Origin: Glaciihabitans sp. | Lineage (GTDB): Bacteria; Actinomycetota; Actinomycetes; Actinomycetales; Microbacteriaceae | Length of the DNA: 64,000 nucleotides | Assembly (NCBI GenBank): GCA_025464095.1 | Contig: JAODMF010000020.1 | Coordinates: 124,001 to 188,000, forward strand | Reading direction: 5' to 3' | Part shown: piece after piece, positions 1 to 7,524 of the stretch | Layout of the letters: each line of letters starts with the position of its first letter | Numbering within the stretch: position 1 is the first letter of the stretch | The notes under the pieces: model-generated | Databases searched by the model: none | What the model was told of the DNA's origin: nothing | The model's input: only the letters and a program-made list of their open reading frames with translations | Made by a program: the position numbers and the translations under genes

Positions 1-536
1 AAGGTCAATAGCCGCACCCGCAGTCCGACCGAATCAATAAGAGCACTTCCTGCGTCGACACGTACACGGGGTCGCGTGCGGTGGTCGAGGGATTTCAACC
101 TCTCATGCAGTTGGGCATCAACGGCCCAAGCATGGTAGTCAGCAAGGAAGGTCGATGCCGCTTCGGCGCTCGCTCGCGATGTCTTTCCGCTGAACAGCCT
201 GCGTACTCCAAACTTCACCTTCACGTCGCGGCAGGCCGCCGCCACGTGGGTTGCGAGTGCCGAAAATGCGTCAGCATCCGACGAGGACAATGCGGACAGA
301 GCGGTCTGGCGTTCTAATGCCTCGAGCGAGTCCGAATCTTGTTCGCGTAATGGCAGAATTCTCCATTGAACGCCATCGTCATAAACTTCGACGGTGAGGT
401 GACGCAAGGCGAACTCCGCCCGATCGGCCTCCGCCGCGATTCGATTCCGGTCGTTGGAGATCGCTTCAGCCAGGTTGGACCACGACGAGATCTCAGCGGT
501 AAGGTCCTTTATTTGCTTTGTCGGGCTTTGCGCCAT
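1..536 (-). CDS. Hypothetical protein, C-terminus beyond left edge
   Basis: An open frame of at least 178 codons runs off the left edge without a stop. It starts at an ATG preceded by GAGGA seven bases upstream, and an in-frame TGA lies just before that, so the start is well fixed. The N-terminal 45 residues are rich in Ala, Glu, Arg and Ile and could form a helical or coiled-coil segment. No catalytic motif or signal peptide is visible, and I do not recognise the family. It lies in the decayed element and reads away from the ssb wreck. Confidence 0.5.
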   Translation of the reverse strand, partial: MAQSPTKQIKDLTAEISSWSNLAEAISNDRNRIAAEADRAEFALRHLTVEVYDDGVQWRILPLREQDSDSLEALERQTALSALSSSDADAFSALATHVAAACRDVKVKFGVRRLFSGKTSRASAEAASTFLADYHAWAVDAQLHERLKSLDHRTRPRVRVDAGSALIDSVGLRVRLLT

Positions 537-953
537 CGATCCTCATTGGTCATCGGAAAGGCCATTGAAACGTCAAGGCTGCATCGCACAGGCGGCGCAC
601 GACTCTCGGATCCTGAGAACACCTTATGTCTCGGCACCGGCAGGCAGTGCAGTGGGCCCCTTAATAGATCACTTCGCTAGTGAGGGGTGTGGTCGCACGT
701 CTCGCTAGCAGCCGCTTCGTACTCGACCAAAAAGGTGTGAGCGTCGCGGGCGCTGATCGGTCACCGCTGCGGTCGCCGAGTGGAGACAGAGGTTTCCACC
801 TATTTCGTGGCGACATCCCAGCGCGAGAATATGACGGTGGTCCCCTCCGGCTCGAAGGCGAGGCACCTGACAGAGAACCACGCGGTCGTCGTGCCGTGGA
901 TGTCCGCAAACTGCGAACGCGTTCACCGGGCTGGCGACGGCGGATGCTGCCGG
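537..953. other. Gene-poor degraded stretch
   Basis: No intact gene is supported here. On the minus strand, short coding-like pieces appear in different frames. One of about 35 codons (roughly 912-805) ends in FSRWDVATK and a stop. A second of about 26 codons (around 757-680) ends in CDHTPH and a stop. They look like small genes broken by frameshifts downstream of the ssb wreck, but neither family is recognised. Confidence 0.3.
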
Positions 954-1460
954 TCATGATGTCCTTCCTCTCGAGGGATGTCCTGTGGCGCAGTGAGGCG
1001 GATGGTTCCCCGACCATTTCGGCCAGGGAACCGTGCTGTCAGTCCTGCGTGGCGCCCAGTGCAATTGGCCCTGCTGCGTCTTTGGACTCTGCCGGAATGC
1101 TGCCCCGACCGTGCGAGTGAAGACTCCCGCTCCCCACAAGAGGTCGTGACCGATTGCTTCGGCCTCTACCTCGATGTGTATTCCAGTTCGTTCGTCGCTC
1201 TCCCATTCCCTGATGCGGAGCTTGCCAACGACGAGGATGCGGTCGCCCTTGTCCACGGATTCTGCGGTGTGGGCTGCGAGCTGGCGGAATGCCGTCACTG
1301 TGTACCAATTGGTCTCCCCGTCGATCTACTTCTCAGCCGAGGTGTCGAACCGGCGCTGTGTTGAGGCGAGACGGAACGAAGTGATAGGCAGCCCTTCGCT
1401 TGTGACGATGTGGCGCGGCTGGGTGGCAACCAACCCAGTGATGGTGATGTGGCCTGACAT
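954..1460 (-). pseudogene. ssb: Single-stranded DNA-binding protein, nonsense-mutated
   Basis: The minus strand encodes an SSB/OB-fold protein in one frame: MSGHITITGLVATQP, then TSFRLASTQRRFDT, WYTVTAFRQLAAHTAES, KGDRILVVGKLRIREW and IEVEAEAIGHDL. The start ATG at 1460 has AAGGAG upstream. An in-frame TAG at 1326-1328 falls between Lys and IDGETNW, where related proteins as I recall them carry Trp; TGG to TAG is a single-base change. SSB similarity ends near codon 120. The rest lacks the usual acidic C-terminal tail, so there may be a second lesion. Plasmid and ICE ssb genes assist transfer or replication. A restart at the GTG of VTAFRQL would lose the first OB-fold strands. Confidence 0.75.
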
Positions 1461-1795
1461 GGTGTTGCTCCTTCAATTGACGTATTCTTTCTGCCTTCCG
1501 GCACCCAGAGATAAGAAGCGGTAAGGAGGAGACCGCAATGGTCCGTGGAATACAGGAGTGAGCGCAGCGAGCGAGGATACGCCGCGAAAGCCGTTGAGGT
1601 CGGGGAAATTGGCGCGCATGATCGCCCAGTGAGGAGGGCAGAGGCTTGTGAGAGTTGCAGCGCGCCGTCAGGTGCTCCGCAAGGGCGTCACGATGCCGGC
1701 TTGTTCGTTGCCTGGTGAGGCTTTGGAACTCCACGCACACACGCTTGGAGAGTCGCGTCTTGACAGTGCGCCATGAGGCTCCCCAAACTTTGCAC

Positions 1796-2440
1796 ATGTG
1801 GAGTCCCGAGGAATACGACAACCACGTCCTAGAGGCCCGAAGCGGCGACGTCCAAGCGATGTTCCAGGTGGCGGTCTTTCACAATCGTCGCGGCGACATG
1901 GACGAGGCGCACGAGTGGTTCGAGAAAGCCGCGAATGCCGGAGCGATCGAAGCCCGGGCCTACCTCGGATGGGTCTACAAGATGAAGGACCTTCCGGATG
2001 AAGCCATCAGGTGGACCCGCCAAGCCGCTATGGACGGGAACGATAACGCAAAGGTCATGCTCGACATGCTTCTCAACCCGTCGGACGACTCGCGTCCCGA
2101 GATCGTGGCGATGGCGCACATGTCGAAATTGATGGGGGACGCAGCCGCCTCGCTGGGCAACTGGGCGCAGGCTCGAGATGGCTGGTACCGAGCGGCCGAC
2201 ATGGGCAATCTGGAAGCGATGACCCTGATGGGCCGTCTAGAAGAACAAGAGGGTGCCGCCGGTGCCGCGATCCTGTGGCACGAGAGAGCCGCTCTTCGAG
2301 GGTCCAACGAAAGCATGCTCCGCCTCGGGGGGATCCATCACCGGCGCGGCGACGCAAGCCTCGCACGCGAATGGTTCACCGTCGCGGCAGAGTCAGGCAA
2401 CACCGAGGCGGAGAAAATCCTTTGGGCGCTGCCTGACTAG
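1796..2440 (+). CDS. Sel1/TPR-repeat protein
   Basis: This 214-residue protein is built of Sel1-like helical repeats of about 36 residues: EARSGDVQAMFQVAVFHNRRGD, EWFEKAANAGAIEARAYLGWVY, GWYRAADMGNLEAMTLMGRL and EWFTVAAESGNTEAEKIL. Such solenoids act as protein-interaction scaffolds, and no enzymatic domain is attached. It has no signal peptide, so it is probably cytosolic. I chose ATG 1796 because the repeats begin just after it; a GTG at 1766 is equally open and neither has a clear ribosome site. It stands alone between the ssb and parB wrecks, and its partner is unknown. Confidence 0.65.
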   Translation: MWSPEEYDNHVLEARSGDVQAMFQVAVFHNRRGDMDEAHEWFEKAANAGAIEARAYLGWVYKMKDLPDEAIRWTRQAAMDGNDNAKVMLDMLLNPSDDSRPEIVAMAHMSKLMGDAAASLGNWAQARDGWYRAADMGNLEAMTLMGRLEEQEGAAGAAILWHERAALRGSNESMLRLGGIHHRRGDASLAREWFTVAAESGNTEAEKILWALPD

Positions 2441-2587
2441 CGGACTAGCGTGGAGTATTGCGCCATCCGCAGGATCAATGAAGTTCCGGCAAGACAGCCT
2501 GGGGAGTGTGAGGGGGCGGCAAGCGACCCTCACCGCCGGCACGGCGATGGTCCCCCACCGAAGTCAGGGGCCACGAACCCGGGGGCT

Positions 2588-3657
2588 CTACTCGCTGGTG
2601 AGTTCCTCGGCTGTTTCAGGGGCGCTGGACTCGGCGGTCTTCTCAGTTGCCGCGTCGAGCGCGATCTGCTCGACCTCGGATGCCGCATACCCCCACTCGA
2701 CCAACTGGACGAAGTAGGCCGCTGCGATTCCGGTCGGGTTGCGCCACGTGTCCTTCGTCACATGCGACTCGATGCCGCCGACAACGACCGCAGCGCGATC
2801 TGCGGCGCTCGGGTTCGGCTGCTCTGCACGATCGCACCGAGCTTGTCGGGTGCCCAATAGCCGCTGTTGTTTTCGATGCCGAGCAGGGCGTGGGCGAGCT
2901 CGTTTCCGCGGCCCATCGCATCCGAAACGTGACTGCGGAACTGCGTCACACCGAGGGCGACGAACTGCCCGGCGTTGCGCGGCATGGTCTTCCGCGATAG
3001 GAGGGTCGTCAGCCATTCGCGGCGAACGACCTCGGCTGAGGCCCACTCCTTGTTGTTGGCGATCAGTTCTCGCCGTGCGGCCTTGTCCTCGTCGGACATC
3101 GGCCCGCTCGCGCTTCCGCTGCTATCGGACTTGCGGAACCCGAGGTCTTTGAAGTCAGCGACGTAGTAGATCACTTCGACTTGTCCGCTGTAGAAGCTGC
3201 GCACGAACGCCGCCCGGTCGGCCGCCTCGGCAATGTCCTCGATGGTGACTCGCTCACCGTCCTTGCTGAGGAGGTTGCTGATGCGGGTGTGGTCGGTGTC
3301 GTAGTAGCCGGGATCACTTTCGAGGATCGTGAATCCTTTCTCGCGAAGCTCCACACAGGTTTGCGCCAGCTGCTCGGCGAGAGCCTTCTCGTCTCTTGCC
3401 CGCTGCGCGGTGTGGGCGAACTGCTCGGGCTGCTTGGTCGCAACCTCGATCAGCGACGCGACTGTGTCATCCTCGCCCTCGGACTCGATCAGGTCGGCAG
3501 CCTGATCCATCGTCAGCTGGTGCTCCGCGATCGCGGTAGTCGCGAATGGGTTCTCGGCCACTTTCAGACCTTGCTTCACCTGCGCTTGCTTGGTCGCCGT
3601 GCGGCGGGCGATCACCTGCGGGGTGAGTCCCTCGAACGCCAACTGCCTTGCGTACAA
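2588..3657 (-). pseudogene. ParB-like partition protein, truncated and frameshifted
   Basis: What remains begins with the helix-turn-helix part of a ParB/Spo0J-like protein (LAFEGLTPQVIARRTATKQ, QVKQGLKVAENPF) followed by a long C-terminal domain. The ParB nuclease-like N-terminal domain is missing: homology stops near 3690, where an in-frame TGA lies upstream. The frame breaks again near 2822. One frame ends shortly after (SSRM stop at 2758), while the natural continuation (AAVVVGGIESHVTKDTW to ETAEELTSE) is in the next frame and stops at 2588. Two independent lesions make a functional protein unlikely. ParB proteins segregate plasmids and large integrative elements, which fits this region's origin. 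Confidence 0.65.
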
Positions 3658-3959
3658 GCGGTCTCGACGCAGCGTTCCGCGACCCTTGGTTCAGTGGATA
3701 CGAATCAGAACCGAGGTGGCTGCGGCTCGCGGCAAGCGAGGCCGGAGTTCGCTGCATCAACTCCGGTTTCGAGCTTGACCCGCCGCTCGACGAGCGTCTC
3801 GCGGCGAGATTCAAGCAGGTTTGCGACGAGCATGGTGCGGTCGATGGGGCGTTTCTTCCGGTGACTCAGGTCGATCGCGACGGCCACCTCGTCGATACTG
3901 AGGACCGCGTCCAGAAATGCGCGGGGTTCCTCAAGGATCTAGTCGCTGCTGGGCTTTAG
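3648..3959 (+). CDS. Unrecognised gene fragment
   Basis: An open frame whose last 60 codons look protein-like (DERLAARFKQVCDEHG, DTEDRVQKCAGFLKDL, stop after VAAGL). Its 5' part overlaps the truncated end of parB on the other strand, so it is probably the 3' remnant of a gene cut by the same rearrangement. There is no ribosome site or recognised domain. The opposite strand is also open across 3705-3887, so even the strand is uncertain. Confidence 0.25.
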   Translation: MRTSGLDAAFRDPWFSGYESEPRWLRLAASEAGVRCINSGFELDPPLDERLAARFKQVCDEHGAVDGAFLPVTQVDRDGHLVDTEDRVQKCAGFLKDLVAAGL

Positions 3960-4059
3960 GGTCTACTCTCACCGTGACCCAGCGGGATGACCCGCCGAAA
4001 ATGTTGGTGGTCGGGCCTACCCTTCAGGCAGGCATCCACCGCTACCAAGGAGCGAAACT

Positions 4060-4533
4060 ATGGCGAAGTCGGTCTTTTACAGCTTTCACTACGAACGCGA
4101 TGTCAATCGTGTTCAGCTTGTGCGCAACATCAACGCGCTCGAAGCTCAGCCTTTCTTGAACGCCCAGAACTGGGAGGCCGTCCGTAGGGGAGGAAAGTCG
4201 GCCATCGAGAAATGGATATCAGACGAAATGGCCTATAAGAAGGCCGTTATCGTCCTTATCGGCAAGGAGACGGCCGGCCGCGAGTGGGTCAACTACGAGA
4301 TCAACAAGGCTTGGGCTGAACGGAAGCCTTTGCTCGGCGTTCGCATCCATGGCCTCTCATCCTTTGGTGCCGCGGACAGCGCGGGTGCGAGCCCGTTCTC
4401 AACGGCGTCAGGGATCCCCGTCTTCGATCCAACGGTGAAGGACTACTTGGGAAACATCGATACGAAGGCTACCTACAAGAAGTTGACGGAGAATCTCGAG
4501 TACTGGTCGGGCCAAGGTGTTGTCAAGCCATGA
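4060..4533 (+). CDS. TIR-like (MTH538/ThsB-type, DUF1863) protein
   Basis: This 157-residue protein matches the TIR-like DUF1863/MTH538 family, which includes ThsB of Thoeris defence. Visible features are the first strand and loop VFYSFHYERD (5-14), the strand AVIVLIG (62-68), the WVNYEI motif with Glu80 as candidate catalytic acid, and LLGVRIHG (91-98). Known ThsB proteins use NAD+ to make a cyclic-ADPR-type signal after phage infection. AAGGAG lies seven bases before the ATG. The stop overlaps the next start (ATGA at 4530), coupling it to a HIT gene. No ThsA (SIR2-SLOG or macro-TM) is adjacent. The fold is a confident call; the signalling role is inference. Confidence 0.8.
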   Translation: MAKSVFYSFHYERDVNRVQLVRNINALEAQPFLNAQNWEAVRRGGKSAIEKWISDEMAYKKAVIVLIGKETAGREWVNYEINKAWAERKPLLGVRIHGLSSFGAADSAGASPFSTASGIPVFDPTVKDYLGNIDTKATYKKLTENLEYWSGQGVVKP

Positions 4534-4973
4534 CCGAACTCGACTGCCCATTCTGCGAGATCGTTCAACTCGAAGATCCCGATGCCAGGGAAGTATTTCG
4601 AAATGAGCACGTTATCGCCTTCTTCCCCACTGAGCCCGCGACCCTAGGTCACACGCTCGTGATACCCCGCAAGCACATCGCTGGCATCTGGGAAATCGAC
4701 GACGCGACCGCAACTCAGTTGAGTCGGGTTACCCTGAAGCTTGCACATGCAATAAGAGATGCCGTCAAGCCAGAGGGATTGAACCTGATCCAATCAAATG
4801 GAGAAGCCGCGACACAGACTGTCAACCATTTGCACATCCATCTTGTGCCGCGATGGGAGAGTGACGGCATTGGCCGCATATGGCCGCGGGAAACCAACTT
4901 CTCGGAGCGTCAGAAGGATGATGCGTTAGAGAGGGTCCGGGATGCTCTTCGAATTGGAATGGCTAAGGGATGA
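4530..4973 (+). CDS. HIT-family nucleotide hydrolase
   Basis: This 147-residue histidine-triad protein carries the HxHxH triad in NHLHIHLVPRW (His100, His102, His104), the N-terminal CPFCEI pair and LGHTLVIPRKH. HIT enzymes hydrolyse or transfer nucleotidyl groups on substrates such as Ap4A, AMP-NH2 or dinucleoside polyphosphates. It overlaps the TIR-like gene by four bases, so the two are almost certainly co-translated. In this context it may process or degrade the nucleotide signal made by the TIR protein; that is inference. It converges on, and overlaps by 11 bases, the membrane-protein gene on the other strand. Confidence 0.85.
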   Translation: MTELDCPFCEIVQLEDPDAREVFRNEHVIAFFPTEPATLGHTLVIPRKHIAGIWEIDDATATQLSRVTLKLAHAIRDAVKPEGLNLIQSNGEAATQTVNHLHIHLVPRWESDGIGRIWPRETNFSERQKDDALERVRDALRIGMAKG

Positions 4974-5409
4974 GCGTTAGCGCGATGACGATCACACCTA
5001 CAGCAGCCACGGGAAGATAAAAACCCGCCAAAGACCACGACCAGATGATCTTTCGCCAGCGGCAGTTCTCCTCCCGGCGATCCTTTTTGTCGTCGTTGGG
5101 CTTGCCATAAAACGCCCTGCTGTTCATGTCATACACACGACCACGGCCACGCGACGCCCTGCTGAACAGCGCGCGGAAAGCACGTTCTTCTCTCAGGTAT
5201 CGCGCGTCAAGAAACGCAAACAAGCAAACGGCCGCGATGCCGAGCCCAGCTACCCGGGTGTCGTGATTCGCGAGGGCGTATCCGTAGGTTGCGGTCGCTA
5301 CAGGAAGGAGCCATGTCTTGGCCCTGGATGATGCGTAAGCCATCCGTGCAATCGCAGACTGGAGTTGTTCCAAGTGAAGCCTGCGATCGTCGCTAAGTTT
5401 GTTGCCCAT
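4963..5409 (-). CDS. Small multi-TM protein (SLATT-like architecture)
   Basis: This 148-residue protein has a charged N-terminal helix (about 5-30), two closely spaced hydrophobic helices (about 33-67), a charged middle (70-122, rich in Arg, Lys and Asp) and a C-terminal hydrophobic helix (about 128-147). The layout resembles SLATT-type membrane proteins, which are proposed effectors in nucleotide-signal defence systems; I infer this from layout and hydropathy only. The gene faces the TIR-HIT pair and overlaps the end of the HIT gene by 11 bases. It could be the effector of that pair or an unrelated neighbour. Confidence 0.65.
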   Translation of the reverse strand: MGNKLSDDRRLHLEQLQSAIARMAYASSRAKTWLLPVATATYGYALANHDTRVAGLGIAAVCLFAFLDARYLREERAFRALFSRASRGRGRVYDMNSRAFYGKPNDDKKDRREENCRWRKIIWSWSLAGFYLPVAAVGVIVIALTLIP

Positions 5410-5482
5410 CTCGAAATGTTCTCATGGTCGATGGCGGGCGACGTCGCAATTCCTGACGAGGTGCGGGGATGCCGCGAGTCTC

Positions 5483-5683
5483 CTACTCAGAGACCATCTC
5501 CGCTCCGCCATCGCCAGTGGGGGGCTTAGCCGGCGGCGGGACGTAGGCGACGGGTTGAATGCCGTGCTCCTCGACATGCCGAACCTCTGGTCGTGCCACC
5601 GGGGTTGCACTCGGCTTAGCCGGGTAGGCAACGCCGAGCAGCGCGCTCGGCTTGGACTGTGGATCCTTAGGCTCGTTTGACAT
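5483..5683 (-). CDS. Small Pro-rich protein
   Basis: A 66-residue protein starting MSNEPKDPQSKPSALLG with Pro-rich, low-complexity sequence (PPPAKPPTGDGG) and no membrane segment. The start ATG at 5683 lies 17 bases inside the end of the DUF6338 gene, so the two are an operon with likely translational coupling. An upstream start at 5716 would lengthen the overlap. The function is unknown; it probably serves as an accessory to the membrane protein before it. Confidence 0.55.
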   Translation of the reverse strand: MSNEPKDPQSKPSALLGVAYPAKPSATPVARPEVRHVEEHGIQPVAYVPPPAKPPTGDGGAEMVSE

Positions 5684-6368
5684 CGTCCTCTTCCTCGGAT
5701 GTGTTACGCCATTCAACTACGTCGCCGTCGGTGACCGATAGCCAAAGCCCCGTACTTCCGGCGACTGGTTCGACGAAAGCTCCCCTGTCGGTCATGACCC
5801 ACTGCTGCGCGAGAAACAAATCGCGAGCCTCCGGATACGTGCTTACGAACGAACCCTTGGTGTACCAGCCGCCGATCCAAGATCCGTCCGATCTCTTGAC
5901 CCGAACGAAACTGCCGTTGCCCGCAGTGCGCCAAGCGAAGTCCCAGCCGTTCGGGACAGGGCTGTACCCATGCCTACGCGCGGGCCTCTTCAACTTTGGG
6001 ATCCTCTTGCCGATCCAGCCACCGACCGAGATCCACTGGATTCTGCAATAGAAGATCAGCGAGATGGCCAAGGGAGCAAGAACAGCGAACATTAGGACGT
6101 TTGCACCGACGGCGCCAGGGTCAGTCACTCTGACCACATCCGCTGCTGGATCCACCGTAAGCCCGTCAGCCAAGTGACTGCCCCAGAGCCAGAAGTATGC
6201 AGCGTTAAGGACCGTGCTGAACAACAGCGCCTGCGCCAGCACCGTCGCGGTATCTCGGTCAGAGCTGCGTGCGCCCTCGAAAACCTTGCGGACGGCGATA
6301 AAGATCAATCCGGGAAGGGCCAACGCGACAAATGTCGCAATCGCGAACGTGGTGCTCGGAACGCCCAT
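5667..6368 (-). CDS. DUF6338-family membrane protein
   Basis: This 233-residue protein has three hydrophobic helices (about 6-26, 42-62 and 88-108) and a cytosolic C-terminal domain with the family pattern: NGWDFAW, FVRVKRSDGSWIGGWY, STYPEARDLFLAQQW and a late SVTDGDVVEW. The C-terminal half looks like a small beta-rich domain. AAGGGG precedes the ATG. The family is uncharacterised as far as I know. Its place in an accessory element beside a TIR-like cluster makes a role in element maintenance or defence possible, but nothing in the sequence proves this. Confidence 0.7.
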   Translation of the reverse strand: MGVPSTTFAIATFVALALPGLIFIAVRKVFEGARSSDRDTATVLAQALLFSTVLNAAYFWLWGSHLADGLTVDPAADVVRVTDPGAVGANVLMFAVLAPLAISLIFYCRIQWISVGGWIGKRIPKLKRPARRHGYSPVPNGWDFAWRTAGNGSFVRVKRSDGSWIGGWYTKGSFVSTYPEARDLFLAQQWVMTDRGAFVEPVAGSTGLWLSVTDGDVVEWRNTSEEEDDVKRA

Positions 6369-6458
6369 CGAGACCCCTTCGATTGATGTTCTTGGACTCT
6401 ATCCGGCCGTCTCGTCGCACGTCGGGAGCCTTGCGGGCGATCTGAATTTGCTACAGAT

Positions 6459-6478
6459 GTGGGCAAAGTGTGGGCAAA
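6459..6478. repeat. Paired GTGGGCAAA motif near tRNA-Arg
   Basis: Two GTGGGCAAA copies, at 6459-6467 and 6470-6478, are spaced 11 bp apart. The complementary pair TTTGCCCGC/TTTGCCCAC at 26952-26971 has the same period and stands the same 71 bp from the 3' end of tRNA-Thr. One helical turn between copies suggests an integrase arm or accessory-factor site. Part of the likeness could come from shared integrase coding sequence. Confidence 0.45.
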
Positions 6479-6587
6479 CCCACCGCGAGGGAGGGACCAG
6501 AGCCGCTAGATCCCAGTGTTTATAGGGAATTCTGAGGGAAATCCGAAGTGCCCCTGGAGGGACTCGAACCCCCAACCCTTTCCTTAG
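6459..6587 (+). pseudogene. Tyrosine-integrase C-terminal remnant
   Basis: In this frame the plus strand reads DVGKVWANPPRGRDQ, an internal TAG at 6507, then GNPKCPWRDSNPQPFP and a stop at 6585, inside the tRNA-Arg gene. RDSNPQPF is the typical last segment of integrases that use a tRNA 3' end as att. The integrase in the tRNA-Thr island ends SDSNRRPPLYK in the equivalent place, and VGK also matches its SVGKLRAK. The catalytic domain is gone, so this is a scar of the enzyme that inserted the left element. Confidence 0.55.
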
Positions 6588-6620
6588 GACGGAACTGCTC
6601 TTCCATTGAGCTACAGAGGC
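6549..6620 (-). tRNA. tRNA-Arg(CCU)
   Basis: The minus strand folds as a cloverleaf: acceptor GCCTCTG pairs with CAGGGGC, the D arm is GCTC/GAGC, the anticodon loop is GTCCTAA with anticodon CCT, and the T arm is GGGGGTTCGAGTCCCTC. CCA is not encoded. It marks the boundary between the accessory region and the core. The 3' half doubles as a presumed integration target, because an integrase remnant reads into it from the plus strand. Confidence 0.9.
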
Positions 6621-6716
6621 TGACCGCTTGAGTTTATCGGGCGGCGGGCCCGAGATCTTGTTGGCGAGGTCGCGACAAGTGCGATCAACGCGTAGCTCGA
6701 CGCCAATCGCCCACCC

Positions 6717-7214
6717 TCAGGCGGCAGGCGCCAGGAACTCGTCCCACTGCGGCTCGGCGCGCTCGACCCCGCGCAGGAGCCAGGTCGCACCGTGCGGCGC
6801 CCGCGGGTTGAGTCGCAGCCGCCAGTTCATCTCCTCCGGAGTGCGGTCGCCCTTCAGGTTGTTGCACTTGAGGCAGCACGCGACGAGGTTCTCCCAGGAG
6901 TCCTTGCCGCCGCGCGACCGCGGGTGAATGTGATCGATCGTGTTCGCCGTGCTGCCGCAGTATCCGCACCGGTGATTATCACGACGCAAGACCCCGCGTC
7001 GCGACACCGGAACGTTGCGACCGCTCGGGATGCGCACATAGCGACGCAGGATGATGACCGACGGGCGATCCCACGCACGCTCAGAACCCCAGACCGGGTG
7101 CTCGTCATCGCTCGCGACGATCGTTGCCTTCTCGTTCATCACGAGCACGAGGGCTCGCTTGAACGACACGACGGCGAGCGGCTCGTACCCGGCATTCAGG
7201 ACCAAAGTGCGCAT
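6717..7214 (-). CDS. HNH endonuclease (core type)
   Basis: This 165-residue HNH protein has a zinc-knuckle pair CGYCG and the HNH core IDHIHPRSRGG followed by ENLVACCLKCNNLKGD. The N-terminal part (TLVLNAGYEPLAVVSFKRA) is the usual leader of the actinobacterial and cyanobacterial chromosomal family of this kind. I chose ATG 7214 because GAGG sits six bases before it; an ATG at 7220 is less well placed. It is probably a core DNA-processing nuclease rather than a mobile one, and its exact role is not established. It begins the core region after tRNA-Arg. Confidence 0.8.
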   Translation of the reverse strand: MRTLVLNAGYEPLAVVSFKRALVLVMNEKATIVASDDEHPVWGSERAWDRPSVIILRRYVRIPSGRNVPVSRRGVLRRDNHRCGYCGSTANTIDHIHPRSRGGKDSWENLVACCLKCNNLKGDRTPEEMNWRLRLNPRAPHGATWLLRGVERAEPQWDEFLAPAA

Positions 7215-7524
7215 TGTCATCCTCTCGAAAGAGCCTGCACGGCTTGCAGGCATTCGAATGCGACTCGCAGTTTTTGAGCGAGGAGTTAGCAGGCAAACAA
7301 AAAGGCACCGCCGAAAACGACAGTGCCTTACTTGGTGCGCGCCTGAGCGCGGCTTTGACTACTGCGGCGTATGAAGAAGAGGGCGCGCGCATCCGTGGTT
7401 TGGATGGTGCGTATCTGCGACATTCGCTCTCCCGATTACCTCGTAGAACTCCGAGGGCTTCAGGTTAACCCATGAATATCACGCGGAGGTTACGGCCACG
7501 CGAGAGGCAGCTGAGCGTGTCGCG
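7215..7524. other. Intergenic region, HNH promoter side
   Basis: There is no supported gene. It contains a short palindrome (GCCTGCACGGCTTGCAGGC, about 7232-7250) just upstream of the HNH start, A-rich sequence near 7297-7320 (AACAAAAAGGCACCGCCG), and an AT-richer stretch around 7465-7490. Nothing else is recognised. Confidence 0.4.

Larger units (their letters stand above)
1..6587. mobile_element. Decayed integrative element at tRNA-Arg (left end outside window)
   Basis: This stretch differs from the core: genes are broken or unrecognised, codon use is mixed, and plasmid-type functions (ssb, parB) occur as wrecks. Its right boundary is tRNA-Arg(CCU). A tyrosine-integrase C-terminus ending in the typical DSNPQPFP stop runs into the tRNA 3' end, as integrases of tRNA-targeting elements do. 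A paired TTTGCCCAC motif lies 71 bp from the tRNA 3' end, the same distance and orientation as in the tRNA-Thr island at 26840-31575. No second att copy is visible, so the other end must lie left of base 1 or be lost. That it is one single element is inference. Confidence 0.5.

Noticed and set aside
661-958. Minus-strand frame starting after GGAAGG downstream of ssb
   Set aside because: The residues look protein-like only in patches that change frame, so no single product can be supported.
1648-1776. 42-codon plus-strand frame with GAGGAGGG upstream, between ssb and the Sel1 gene
   Set aside because: The ribosome site is attractive, but there is no recognisable domain, and the region is decayed and open in several frames.
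3705-3887. 61-codon minus-strand frame (SHRKKRPIDRTMLVANLLESRR)
   Set aside because: It competes with an open frame on the plus strand over the same bases; neither has a known domain, so it was not called separately.
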